Source: an uncultured Oscillospiraceae bacterium
Lineage (GTDB): Bacteria; Bacillota; Clostridia; Oscillospirales; Ruminococcaceae
NCBI GenBank assembly: GCA_900556525.1
Contig: USOZ01000060.1
Span: forward strand, 1-8,493
DNA: 8,493 nucleotides
Direction of reading: 5' to 3'
Part shown: positions 1 through 5,797 of the stretch, one piece after another
How positions within the stretch are numbered: the stretch's first letter is position 1
Layout of the letters: each line of letters opens with the position of its first letter
Translations under genes and position numbers: made by a program
Notes under the pieces: model-generated
The model's database searches: none
The model's input: only the letters and a program-made list of their open reading frames with translations
What the model was told of the DNA's origin: nothing

Positions 1-49
1 CTCGGGATAAATTTCATCTGCAGCAGGTGCGGCATACATAACTCCGCCG
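1..49. repeat. Left arm of exact 49-bp inverted repeat
   Basis: Bases 1-49 are the exact reverse complement of 399-447. Base 50 against 398 breaks the match on the inner side. The outer side is cut by the window edge, so the repeat may be longer. Both arms encode the same peptide in frame (GGVMYAAPAADEIYPE), so one arm is a copy of the coding sequence of the other. Confidence 0.97.
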
Positions 50-399
50 CTGAAATCATCGTCATTGCCGCTTTCGGCTTCTTCATAGTTTTCGTATACC
101 TGCGCCGCCGTAGTTTCCGCCGCAGTTTCGGCAATATCCGCCGCACGCACGGCAGCTTCATTGCCGCTCGCGGTAGAAGTCGTATCTATGGCATTTTCGC
201 CGAACAGTCCGAGCTTTACCGCGCCGAATGCAAGCAGGCACACAGCTGCCGCGACAGCCCCGTATCTAACCGCGCTGATATACAGCTTCGGTTTTGGCTT
301 TTCAGCCTGTTCATAAAGCATTTTCGAGAGAGAATTTCTGAATTCCTCCGTCGTATCGAGCCGGTCTATGTCATTTTTCAGTTGTTCCCTAAATGTCAC
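1..399 (-). CDS. N-terminal half of an anti-sigma-like membrane protein (inverted fragment, open at window edge)
   Basis: Reading the minus strand from 399 to 1 gives 133 codons without a stop. It begins VTFREQLKNDIDRLDTTEEF and ends in ADEIYPE. Residues 1-40 are a charged cytoplasmic tail. About residues 46-66 (YGAVAAAVCLLAFGAVKLGLF) form one membrane segment, followed by an Ala/Thr/Glu-rich extracytoplasmic stretch. This layout fits an ECF anti-sigma-type membrane protein, but no named domain is visible and the role is inferred. The last 16 residues (GGVMYAAPAADEIYPE) are repeated on the plus strand at 400-447, where the rest of the protein follows (next CDS). Joined, the halves give about 388 residues. 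The start codon at 399-397 reads GTG. Its first base lies inside the inverted repeat, so the native codon could be ATG, and no ribosome binding site survives upstream. Confidence 0.75.
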   Translation of the reverse strand, partial: MTFREQLKNDIDRLDTTEEFRNSLSKMLYEQAEKPKPKLYISAVRYGAVAAAVCLLAFGAVKLGLFGENAIDTTSTASGNEAAVRAADIAETAAETTAAQVYENYEEAESGNDDDFSGGVMYAAPAADEIYPE

Positions 400-1215
400 G
401 GCGGAGTTATGTATGCCGCACCTGCTGCAGATGAAATTTATCCCGAGTCAGCCGACGGCAGCTCCGAGAACGAGGCTGAGGTATATGTCGGAGCGGCTGA
501 GAACAGCGAAGATTATGCCGATGACGAAGTGTCTATCGACAGTGTGTGCGCTGCGGAAGCGCCTGCCGCCGATGAAGCGGACGAAAAAAGTGTTGACGCC
601 GCCGGCGGGATATTCAGCACGAGTATTTCGGCTGAAAGCACAGAGCTGAGCGCCTATGATATGCCCGTTTACGGCAAGGAAGCGATATACGCGAAAACGA
701 CGATCTACTGTGCTGACAGACCGTGGTACACGTTCGACGAATTGGTGGACGTTATCCATAAAAATAATTACAGGCTCGCGCGGGTGACTGTCGGCGGGCA
801 GCTTACCGATGACGAAGCGTCTGAACAGCCGTTTGTGAATTCCGCAAACGAGGGAACGTATTACCGCGCAGAGGTAGACGGAGAAGAAGCTGTAGTTTTC
901 TTTTTCGGTTCTGCACAGATTCAGGAGCTTGGCAACCCGATTTATGCCGAGGGCGACGAGCTTTACTGCGCGCTTGAAGAATATAACGGGATTTACCTGA
1001 TACGAGATTATCCTCTCGGGGACATTTACACGATAAACGGCGAGGAATGTGTTTACTTGCGCTTTCAGTCGTATGACATAAACGCTCAGCAGCTTCTTTC
1101 ATCACGGATGGAGGTCGTTACGACAACGGCGGATAACGCGGCGGTTTATTACTCCGCGTATCGTATGGAGGATTTTCAGAGAGAGCTGGCGAACGCTGCC
1201 GAAAATAACTACTGA
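382..1215 (+). CDS. C-terminal (extracytoplasmic) part of the anti-sigma-like membrane protein
   Basis: The genuine gene sequence begins at 400 (GGVMYAAPAADEIYPE) and runs to the TGA at 1213-1215. The stretch from TTG 382 to 399 is only the antisense of the N-terminal fragment and has no ribosome binding site, so no real start exists here. The first 60 or so residues are Ala/Glu/Asp/Ser-rich and low in complexity, like a linker. A folded domain follows (from about RPWYTFDELVDVIHK to the ANAAENNY end) with alternating beta-type segments. There is no signal peptide or membrane segment in this part; both are supplied by the minus-strand fragment at 1-399. Gut Clostridia often carry such proteins just after an ECF sigma factor gene, which would lie beyond the left edge if present. 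The sensory role is inference. The gene ends in a strong terminator. Confidence 0.75.
   Translation: MFPKCHGGVMYAAPAADEIYPESADGSSENEAEVYVGAAENSEDYADDEVSIDSVCAAEAPAADEADEKSVDAAGGIFSTSISAESTELSAYDMPVYGKEAIYAKTTIYCADRPWYTFDELVDVIHKNNYRLARVTVGGQLTDDEASEQPFVNSANEGTYYRAEVDGEEAVVFFFGSAQIQELGNPIYAEGDELYCALEEYNGIYLIRDYPLGDIYTINGEECVYLRFQSYDINAQQLLSSRMEVVTTTADNAAVYYSAYRMEDFQRELANAAENNY
399..447. repeat. Right arm of exact 49-bp inverted repeat
   Basis: This is the exact inverted copy of 1-49. The inner boundary (398/399) falls within the start codon of the minus-strand N-terminal fragment. The 349 bp between the arms carry the rest of the N-terminal coding sequence in the opposite orientation to the C-terminal part. 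Confidence 0.97.
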
Positions 1216-1221
1216 TACAAT

Positions 1222-1257
1222 AAAAATGCCGCATGGGAAGCCGTGCGGCATTTTTTT
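1222..1257 (+). terminator. Intrinsic terminator
   Basis: AATGCCGCA pairs with TGCGGCATT, with GG/CC extending the stem around a short GAAG loop. A run of seven T follows from 1251. It lies 7 bases after the stop codon of the anti-sigma-like gene. Confidence 0.92.
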
Positions 1258-1258
1258 C

Positions 1259-1287
1259 TTGACACTTTGTATGTAATATGCTACAAT
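1259..1287 (+). promoter_or_regulatory. Sigma-A promoter of the glycosyltransferase gene
   Basis: A perfect -35 TTGACA (1259-1264), a 17-bp spacer and TACAAT (1282-1287) form a near-consensus housekeeping promoter. The -35 begins directly after the T-run of the upstream terminator, so the glycosyltransferase is its own transcription unit. Predicted transcription start is near 1294, giving a 5' leader of about 70 nt. Confidence 0.88.
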
Positions 1288-1362
1288 GAAATAACGCGAA
1301 AGTGCGTTGATTTAAGAATAAAGTAAAAAAGTAAAAAGCTAAAAATAAAGGGTGGGGCAGAT

Positions 1363-2403
1363 ATGGCTAAAGCAACGATAAACATGATGTCCAGTGCAAC
1401 AAAGGTCAAGGGGCAGGGCGTAGGCTCGGCGTATATCGAGCAGGTGAACCTTGTGCGCGAGGGACTTGCGGATAAATTCGACGTGTACGAAAATGCGAGA
1501 ATGAAAGCGGATATTACACATTACCACACGATAAATCTCGGGTATTATCTCGGCAGAAAATCCAAGACGAAGAACGGACGTTCCGTGGGGTATGTCCATA
1601 TGCTCCCCGAAACGGTTGAAACCAGTCTCAACCTCCCGAAATTCGCAAAAAAAATATTCTATTCGTACATGATAAAATTCTACGACAGCATGGAATATCT
1701 CGTGACCGTAAACCCGTATTTTATCGGGCGGCTCGAACATTACGGCGTGAACCGCGACAAGGTGACGTATATCCCGAACTACGTTTCTTCAGAGCAGTTT
1801 CACCCCGTTTCACCCGAGGAAAAAGCTGCGCTGCGTGAAAAGTACGGTATCCCGAAAGACGGCTTTGTTGCCGTCTGCGCGGGTCAGCTTCAGGTGAGAA
1901 AAGGCTTCTTTGATTTTGTGAAAATTGCTGAGCAGATGCCCGACGTAACATTTGCGTGGGCGGGCGGCTTCTCTTTCGGCGCAATAACCGACGGGTACAA
2001 GGAAATAAACAAAATTATGGAAAATCCGCCGAAAAATCTTAAATTGCTGGGCATGATTGACCGAGAAAAAATGAACGAGATCTATAATATCGGCGACGTT
2101 ATGTTCCTCCCGTCGTTCGAAGAGCTTTTCCCAATGACGATTCTTGAGGCTATGTGCGCGCACACGCCGATATTGCTGCGGAACCTTGAAATATATAATG
2201 ATATTCTGTTTGATTTTTACAGCAAGGCAGAGGACGTCGACGGATTTATCGCCGAGCTGAACCGCCTGCGCAGCGATAAGGAATATTATGCGCAGTGCGT
2301 GGAAAATTCCCGCCGCGGCAATGAGTTCTACTCAAAGGAACACGTCACGAAAATGTGGGACGAATTTTATTCAAGGGTGCTCGCCTCGATAGAAAAAAAA
2401 TAA
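1363..2403 (+). CDS. GT4-family glycosyltransferase, probable glycolipid (glycosyl-diacylglycerol) synthase
   Basis: The 346-residue protein has the two-domain GT-B fold pattern of GT4 enzymes. A glycine-rich N-terminal loop (KGQGVGSA, residues 16-23) and VGYVHMLPET (75-84, His79) mark the acceptor side. GQLQVRKGFFDF (164-175, Arg169/Lys170) and the E-x7-E motif in EELFPMTILEA (Glu244, Glu252) mark the nucleotide-sugar side. The segment RKGFFDFVKIAEQMPDV strongly recalls, from memory, the pneumococcal CpoA type of diacylglycerol glycosyltransferase, also about 347 residues. A membrane glycolipid role, acting at the inner face of the membrane with UDP- or GDP-sugar, is therefore likely but inferred. 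There is no signal peptide. Start ATG 1363 follows a purine-rich AAGGGTGGGG. The gene has its own promoter and terminator and is monocistronic. Another GT4 function such as cell-wall glycan synthesis remains possible. Confidence 0.9.
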   Translation: MAKATINMMSSATKVKGQGVGSAYIEQVNLVREGLADKFDVYENARMKADITHYHTINLGYYLGRKSKTKNGRSVGYVHMLPETVETSLNLPKFAKKIFYSYMIKFYDSMEYLVTVNPYFIGRLEHYGVNRDKVTYIPNYVSSEQFHPVSPEEKAALREKYGIPKDGFVAVCAGQLQVRKGFFDFVKIAEQMPDVTFAWAGGFSFGAITDGYKEINKIMENPPKNLKLLGMIDREKMNEIYNIGDVMFLPSFEELFPMTILEAMCAHTPILLRNLEIYNDILFDFYSKAEDVDGFIAELNRLRSDKEYYAQCVENSRRGNEFYSKEHVTKMWDEFYSRVLASIEKK

Positions 2404-2409
2404 TAAAGA

Positions 2410-2443
2410 AACCTCCGCAGATGGTGCCTGCGGAGGTTCTTTT
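2410..2443. terminator. Bidirectional intrinsic terminator between convergent genes
   Basis: An 11-bp perfect stem, AACCTCCGCAG (2410-2420) with CTGCGGAGGTT (2428-2438), has a 7-nt loop. CTTTTA follows on the plus strand, and the A-rich stretch at about 2392-2409 gives a T-rich tail on the minus strand. It serves both the glycosyltransferase (stop 2403) and the GH5 gene (minus, ending 2454). Confidence 0.92.
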
Positions 2444-2453
2444 ATCTGAACGA

Positions 2454-3611
2454 TTATGCCTGTTTTTCCTTTTTGCCGTTTTGATAGCTTTCTCTCATAG
2501 CCTCGCCAAGCCCCTCGGTGCGCCATGAAAGCGACGTTCTGTTTATCTCCTCGCCGTTGTCCCAGAGAACAGGACAGATACCGTATTTTGCGCAGTATTC
2601 GGTGACTGCCGCGAGGTAGAGTTTGCGCGCCGTGAGATCCTTATCTTTAAGCGTGCAGCCGAATTCGCCCATGATAACGGGAATTCCGTTGTCGATGAAC
2701 TTTTTCTTCAGTTTGTTCATCTGGCGGTCGAGATACTTATAATCGGCGTCGCTGCCCCAGCTCTCCTGATAGCCCCATGTTGAGGTTTTGTCGGCGATCG
2801 CAAACGTCGCGGGGGAGTAATAATGCATCGACACGATCAGCTTATCGTCGCCCTCGGGAACTGTTATTCCCTCGCCCTGACATGAACGGTCGATGTCGGT
2901 CCAGTATCCCGCAAGCAGCAGGTATCTGTCAGCGTTGTTGTGACCTGAATTTCTGACAAGTTCAACAAATTCGGCGTTGATTTTGTTCATCAGCTCGCAG
3001 CCCTTTTCCGTTCCGAGGTCATCGAATCCGATTTCGTTCATTGACTCGAAAATGAGCTTGTTTGAATATTCGCCGAACTCTTCGGCGAGCTGCGACCATA
3101 TCGCCTTGTATTCGGTCATGACGTTATCATAGTCGGTCGAGGCTTTTGTGAGCCATGTGCCCTCGTGGTGCATATTCAGGATTATATACATATCCTCCTC
3201 GACGCACCAGCCGATAATTTCCTTTACTCTTGCGAGCCAGTCGGCGGAAATCGTGTATTCGGGCGCTTCGCCGACGTGATTTTTCCATGTAACGGGAACG
3301 CGTATCGTGTCAATTCCCTCGGATTTTATGTAGGAAATAAGTTCCTTTGTGACTTTCGGATTGCCCCACGAGGTCTCGTACTCCATTTCGTTTGAAAGCC
3401 AGTTGCAGTCCACGGGGTCGAGCGTGTTTCCGAGGTTCCAGCCCATTCCCATTCCTTCGACAAATTCCTGCGCAGAGGCGGCTTCAACCGTGCTGCCGAT
3501 GTATTGCTGTTCCGACTGGATTTCTACTTCGGGAGCGTCGTTTTCATGACTTGCCGAACAGCCCGAGATAAGCACGACCGTTGCGGTTATCCAAGAGATA
3601 ATTTTATGCAT
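2454..3611 (-). CDS. GH5 family endoglucanase/beta-glycanase lipoprotein
   Basis: The 385-residue protein starts with a lipoprotein signal peptide (MHKIISWITATVVLISGC, lipobox cysteine Cys18), so it should be anchored on the outer face of the membrane. A Glu/Ser-rich linker (about 19-45) precedes one catalytic domain of glycoside hydrolase family 5. Its motifs, in order, are MGMGWNLGNTLD (about 54-65), IRVPVTW with Arg104, LNMHHEG with His148/His149, FESMNEIG with acid/base Glu193, SMHYYSP with His263/Tyr264, PVIMGEFG with nucleophile Glu316, and VLWDNG with Trp350. The pattern fits subfamily 4 best (endo-beta-1,4-glucanase, sometimes xyloglucanase or mannanase), but the substrate cannot be fixed from sequence alone. 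No carbohydrate-binding module or dockerin is present. Start ATG 3611 has AAAGGA at 3628-3623. An AraC-type regulator lies just upstream in the same direction, suggesting sugar-responsive control. Confidence 0.95.
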   Translation of the reverse strand: MHKIISWITATVVLISGCSASHENDAPEVEIQSEQQYIGSTVEAASAQEFVEGMGMGWNLGNTLDPVDCNWLSNEMEYETSWGNPKVTKELISYIKSEGIDTIRVPVTWKNHVGEAPEYTISADWLARVKEIIGWCVEEDMYIILNMHHEGTWLTKASTDYDNVMTEYKAIWSQLAEEFGEYSNKLIFESMNEIGFDDLGTEKGCELMNKINAEFVELVRNSGHNNADRYLLLAGYWTDIDRSCQGEGITVPEGDDKLIVSMHYYSPATFAIADKTSTWGYQESWGSDADYKYLDRQMNKLKKKFIDNGIPVIMGEFGCTLKDKDLTARKLYLAAVTEYCAKYGICPVLWDNGEEINRTSLSWRTEGLGEAMRESYQNGKKEKQA

Positions 3612-3650
3612 AATAATTGTTATCCTTTCGCTTATTTTTTGTGCAAATCG

Positions 3651-3671
3651 ATGATATAGAAATTATATCAT
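3651..3671. repeat. 8-bp palindrome overlapping the GH5 -10 region
   Basis: ATGATATA (3651-3658) and TATATCAT (3664-3671) are perfect inverted arms around a 5-bp centre. They cover the -10 and the predicted start of the GH5 promoter. This could be an operator, or simply AT-rich symmetry around the TATAAT box. Confidence 0.5.
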
Positions 3672-3690
3672 GCATACGTCGGGACAGCAA
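3662..3690 (-). promoter_or_regulatory. Probable activator-dependent promoter of the GH5 gene
   Basis: On the minus strand a perfect -10 TATAAT (3667-3662) lies 17 bp from TTGCTG (3690-3685), which keeps only the TTG of a -35. A strong -10 with a weak -35 is typical of a promoter needing an activator, and an AraC-type gene is adjacent. Predicted start is near 3655, leaving a leader of about 45 nt. Confidence 0.7.
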
Positions 3691-3743
3691 TGTTCTGTTG
3701 AGTTGTGTTAAATATCCGAATGTGCAAATATTTTAACGGGGGT

Positions 3744-4529
3744 TTACAGATTTTTGCGGTACTGTGTTGGTGTTTTCCCTGTTTTTTCGCGGAACAGGCG
3801 CATAAAGCTGTATTCGCTGGAATATCCGCAGCGTTCCGCAATTTCACGCACGTTTAGGGTCGTTGACGACAGCAGACGCTTGGCGTGGTTCATTCTGCTG
3901 CACATAATGTCATGCTTGACGTTTACGCCGAAAATCTTTCTGTAGAGGTGCTGAAAGCCCGAGCGGCTCATATTCGTATATGCAGCGAGGGTGTTTACGT
4001 CGGGAATTGTCTCGGGGTTCGCGTAAATCGAATCGCGGATATGCACAAACCGATAATTTTTGTCGGCAAGCTCCTGCGAACGCGGCTGATATTCCGAACG
4101 GATAAGGTCGCTCAGCTTATACAGCAGTATTTCGGCGTAGCAGCGCTCGATCTCGGCGCGGTGCGGGTCGGGTGAGCAATGCTCGAAAGACATTGTTCGC
4201 ATAAGTTGTGAGAGCTCGTCGAGCCTGCCGAGGTAAAACGGCTCGTTTATCGGGATACCGAGCGCGGAGATAAGCTCTCTTTCGCCGTCGCAGAGCGTGA
4301 AAAAAAGCCAGTCGTCGGTATATTTTCCGCCGTCGCCGCCGTAACTGCACGGAGTTTCGGGCGAAAATATCACGACGGAATTTTTCTTCACTTTGTAATG
4401 CGAACCGCCGATTTCAAAAAGCGAATTCTCCTTGACGAAAAGCATGAGCCAGCAGCCGTTTCCGTCGGGACGGGACATGACAAAATCCGCGTCGTGAGTG
4501 TAATTATAGCCGATTGCGCCAACGTTCAT
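3744..4529 (-). CDS. AraC-family transcriptional regulator (cupin sensor plus double HTH)
   Basis: The 261-residue protein has an N-terminal cupin-like sensing domain (roughly 20-75, including LFEIGGSHYKVKKNSVVIFS) and a C-terminal AraC DNA-binding domain with two helix-turn-helix units. The first is about 176-200 (NTLAAYTNMSRSGFQHLYRKIFG) and the second about 224-250 (NVREIAERCGYSSEYSFMRLFREKTGKTP), the latter matching the family signature closely. Start ATG 4529 is preceded by GGAAAGGAA at 4544-4536. It is transcribed toward the GH5 gene with a 132-bp gap that contains the GH5 promoter, so it most likely activates that gene in response to an oligosaccharide; the ligand is unknown. It may also respond at other loci. 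Confidence 0.93.
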   Translation of the reverse strand: MNVGAIGYNYTHDADFVMSRPDGNGCWLMLFVKENSLFEIGGSHYKVKKNSVVIFSPETPCSYGGDGGKYTDDWLFFTLCDGERELISALGIPINEPFYLGRLDELSQLMRTMSFEHCSPDPHRAEIERCYAEILLYKLSDLIRSEYQPRSQELADKNYRFVHIRDSIYANPETIPDVNTLAAYTNMSRSGFQHLYRKIFGVNVKHDIMCSRMNHAKRLLSSTTLNVREIAERCGYSSEYSFMRLFREKTGKTPTQYRKNL

Positions 4530-4546
4530 TGTGCGTTCCTTTCCGT

Positions 4547-4581
4547 TTAAAAATCAAACCCACATTTTCGGGAAATGCGGG
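4547..4581 (-). terminator. Weak terminator-like hairpin in the AraC gene leader
   Basis: On the minus strand CCC and CATTT pair with AAATG and GGG (4581-4559, one internal mismatch). A T-rich tail (TTTGATTTTT, 4558-4549) follows, and the AraC ribosome binding site lies just beyond. It could stop read-through from the tRNA-Tyr direction or act as an attenuator. The stem is short and interrupted, so the call is tentative. Confidence 0.35.
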
Positions 4582-4612
4582 CGGGCAAGACGTAATACGT
4601 GAATAAACCGAG

Positions 4613-4653
4613 AAAAAAGCAAAAAGCTCAATCGGAATGATTGAGCTTTTTGC
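4613..4653 (-). terminator. Native terminator of the tRNA-Tyr gene
   Basis: A perfect 15-bp stem, GCAAAAAGCTCAATC (4619-4633) with GATTGAGCTTTTTGC (4639-4653), has a 5-nt loop. On the minus strand six T follow (4618-4613). It begins immediately after the CCA end of the tRNA-Tyr fragment, as is normal for a tRNA terminator. Confidence 0.9.
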
Positions 4654-4706
4654 TGGTGGAAGCGGGTGGATTCGGACCACCGAAGCGAAACGCAACAGAT
4701 TTACAG
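4654..4706 (-). other. Truncated tRNA-Tyr(GTA) 3' part: attachment site at the element's left end
   Basis: On the minus strand the sequence runs from a Tyr anticodon loop CTGTAAA (4706-4700) through TCTGT, a class-II variable arm, a T-stem GGTGG/CCACC and the acceptor strand CGCTTCC to ACCA (ending 4654). The matching 5' half is missing: the bases before the loop (ACCGT) do not pair with TCTGT, and no GGAAGCG acceptor strand lies upstream. This matches the distal att scar left by a tyrosine recombinase that integrates into a tRNA 3' end, with the core starting in the anticodon loop. The terminator side is host DNA. The intact tRNA-Tyr should sit at the other end of the element, to the right beyond this window. 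The T-loop reads TCCGAAT, with C where T55 is normal. Confidence 0.85.
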
Positions 4707-4763
4707 ACGGTGGTTTATAAAGAAATAAATAAGTTTTTCCGCTTTGCTCAAATCCTTATGTTA

Positions 4764-4792
4764 ATTATATCCTTAGTGCTGAATTTTGTCAA
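4764..4792 (-). promoter_or_regulatory. Perfect-consensus outward promoter facing the att site
   Basis: On the minus strand TTGACA (4792-4787), a 17-bp spacer and TATAAT (4769-4764) match the sigma-A consensus at all 12 positions. Predicted start is near 4757. No open gene lies ahead: transcription would pass the tRNA-Tyr 3' fragment and stop at the 4613-4653 terminator, giving an RNA of roughly 145 nt. In an excised circle the same promoter would read across attP into the other end of the element. Confidence 0.85.
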
Positions 4793-4800
4793 GCACAAGG
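4771..4800. repeat. Imperfect inverted repeat just after the integrase gene
   Basis: CCTT (4771-4774) and GTGCT (4776-4780) pair with AGCAC (4792-4796) and AAGG (4797-4800), with one bulged base and an 11-nt loop. It has no T-run, so it is a poor terminator for the integrase. It overlaps the spacer and -35 of the outward promoter and could be a binding site for a regulator, integrase or excisionase. Confidence 0.5.
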
Positions 4801-4805
4801 CGTTG

Positions 4806-5717
4806 TCACACAATGTTAAGGGTCGTTCGCAGTATTTCAGCGCTGCTATGTACATAAAGTTTTGCAGTTATATTGACGCTGCTGTGACCCAGATACTTGG
4901 ATACTGCGTATATATCCTTTGTCCGCGCGTAGAGAAGCGTTCCGCAGGTGTGGCGCAGCTCATGAGGACTGAGCCAGTCGATAACCCCGTAATCGGCAAA
5001 GAATTTGTTGTAATATAACTTTGTGAATGAACTTGGCGTTATCGGGTTATCTGTATTTCGTTTTGAATGTATGATAAAGTCACTGCATGAGCAGCTTTTG
5101 AACTCAAGCAGTCTTAATGTCAATTCAGTACTTAGCGGTAACTCGCGATTGCTTGAGGAATTTTTGGTGGCTGCTATATTGGCTGTTCCATGCAGAGTTG
5201 TGCAAGCGCGCTGTATATGGACAATTTTTCTGGTAAGGTCAATATCGGACCATTTCAGTCCGCAAAGTTCGCTGCATCTTAATCCGAGTTCCAGCAGTAT
5301 GTGTATGTATATGCCGTTTTCATGCGTGTAAGAAAATGATATTATATCGTCAACTTCCTGACGGTTATATGTTCTTTTTTCTTTCTTTTTCTGAGAGGAA
5401 TGGGGGAGTTTTATAAAATCGGTAGGACTTTTTGAAAGAAAGTTGTTTTCTACAGCGACAGCAAATATTCCGCTCAGGCAAATCAATATTTTCGAGAGCG
5501 TTGAGTCGGAATATTTCAGCGCCATTTCGGAGAGGTACTGACGTATCATAAGAGGGGTAATGCTTTTAGTTTCAGAACCGCCAAAATATGGAAGAATATA
5601 ATTTTTTACGGTTCTTTCATAGCTTTCTGCAAAGGTCGTGGCTTTAACATAATTCTTTTTATATATGTGCAGCCACACATTTGCAAGGTCATCAAAGCTG
5701 TTATAATTGATTTTCAT
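4806..5717 (-). CDS. Tyrosine recombinase (integrase)
   Basis: The 303-residue protein has an N-terminal SAM-like core-binding domain (about 5-95, SFDDLANVWLHIYKKNY...) and a C-terminal catalytic domain. The catalytic residues are visible: Arg147 in LELGLRCSELCGL, Lys185 in the beta-hairpin, His252 and Arg255 in PHELRHTCGTLL, His278 in KYLGHSS and the nucleophile Tyr288 in AKLYVHS. It makes staggered cuts through a 3'-phosphotyrosine link and integrates or excises the element at the tRNA-Tyr site. It lacks the long arm-binding domain of lambda-type integrases, so its length is nearer to XerC/D. Start ATG 5717 has GGAGG at 5729-5725. Its own promoter lies at 5753-5781. The gene runs toward the att scar about 100 bp away, the usual layout. 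No excisionase is recognised in the window. Confidence 0.96.
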   Translation of the reverse strand: MKINYNSFDDLANVWLHIYKKNYVKATTFAESYERTVKNYILPYFGGSETKSITPLMIRQYLSEMALKYSDSTLSKILICLSGIFAVAVENNFLSKSPTDFIKLPHSSQKKKEKRTYNRQEVDDIISFSYTHENGIYIHILLELGLRCSELCGLKWSDIDLTRKIVHIQRACTTLHGTANIAATKNSSSNRELPLSTELTLRLLEFKSCSCSDFIIHSKRNTDNPITPSSFTKLYYNKFFADYGVIDWLSPHELRHTCGTLLYARTKDIYAVSKYLGHSSVNITAKLYVHSSAEILRTTLNIV

Positions 5718-5728
5718 TTTTTAGCCTC

Positions 5729-5768
5729 CAATATTGTGTGAATTATGAATAAATTATACAATATTGTG
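5729..5768. promoter_or_regulatory. Paired CAATATTGTG boxes, candidate operator of the integrase
   Basis: CAATATTGTG occurs at 5729-5738 and 5759-5768, exactly 30 bp apart (about three helical turns). The core ACAATATTGT is palindromic in the second copy. One box touches the integrase ribosome binding site; the other covers the integrase -10/-35 spacer and the -35 of the divergent promoter. This suits a repressor that controls both directions. The element's GntR protein is one candidate binder; this is inference. Confidence 0.5.
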
Positions 5769-5781
5769 ACTTTATTTTCAA
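5753..5781 (-). promoter_or_regulatory. Integrase promoter
   Basis: On the minus strand TTGAAA (5781-5776), a 17-bp spacer and TATAAT (5758-5753) form a near-consensus promoter 36 bp upstream of the integrase start. It overlaps the plus-strand promoter at 5764-5791, so the two cannot be occupied by polymerase together. Confidence 0.85.
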
Positions 5782-5791
5782 TATGTATAAT
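5764..5791 (+). promoter_or_regulatory. Rightward promoter of the leader RNA region
   Basis: TTGTGA (5764-5769), a 16-bp spacer and TATAAT (5786-5791) form a plausible sigma-A promoter diverging from the integrase promoter. The predicted start, near 5798, coincides with the first base of the long hairpin that follows. It is the only convincing promoter seen for the candidate RNA, the tRNA-like gene and, by read-through, the parA operon. Confidence 0.65.
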
Positions 5792-5797
5792 ACTAAT

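Larger units (their letters stand above)
3640..3729. promoter_or_regulatory. Paired TGTGCAAAT boxes around the GH5 promoter (candidate AraC-type operator half-sites)
   Basis: The 9-mer TGTGCAAAT occurs at 3640-3648 and again at 3721-3729 in the same orientation, bracketing the GH5 promoter (81 bp apart). One copy is downstream of the predicted start and one is upstream of the -35. AraC-family activators often bind repeated direct half-sites, and the adjacent 3744-4529 gene is the obvious candidate. Binding is inferred from position only. Confidence 0.4.

Noticed and set aside
368..649. Plus-strand ORF of 93 residues starting at 368
   Set aside because: It runs across the inverted-repeat junction in a different frame from the real gene and is a product of the rearrangement.
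448..1105. Minus-strand ORFs of about 100 codons inside the anti-sigma-like C-terminal region
   Set aside because: They are shadows of the plus-strand frame, have no ribosome binding site and contain Arg/His/Cys-rich, unprotein-like sequence.
4504..4695. Minus-strand ORF of 63 residues ending in the AraC start region
   Set aside because: It is translated tRNA-Tyr, terminator and leader sequence (RIHPLPP-type peptide), with no ribosome binding site.
4700..4757. Intact tRNA-Tyr, or a tRNA with a short intron, driven by the consensus promoter at 4764-4792
   Set aside because: No GGAAGCG acceptor strand, D-arm or 5' anticodon stem is present between 4757 and 4706, and the gap is too short for a self-splicing intron.
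4641..5018. Plus-strand ORF of 125 residues over the att site and integrase 3' end
   Set aside because: It overlaps the tRNA-Tyr fragment and the well-supported integrase gene; its first residues are translated tRNA.
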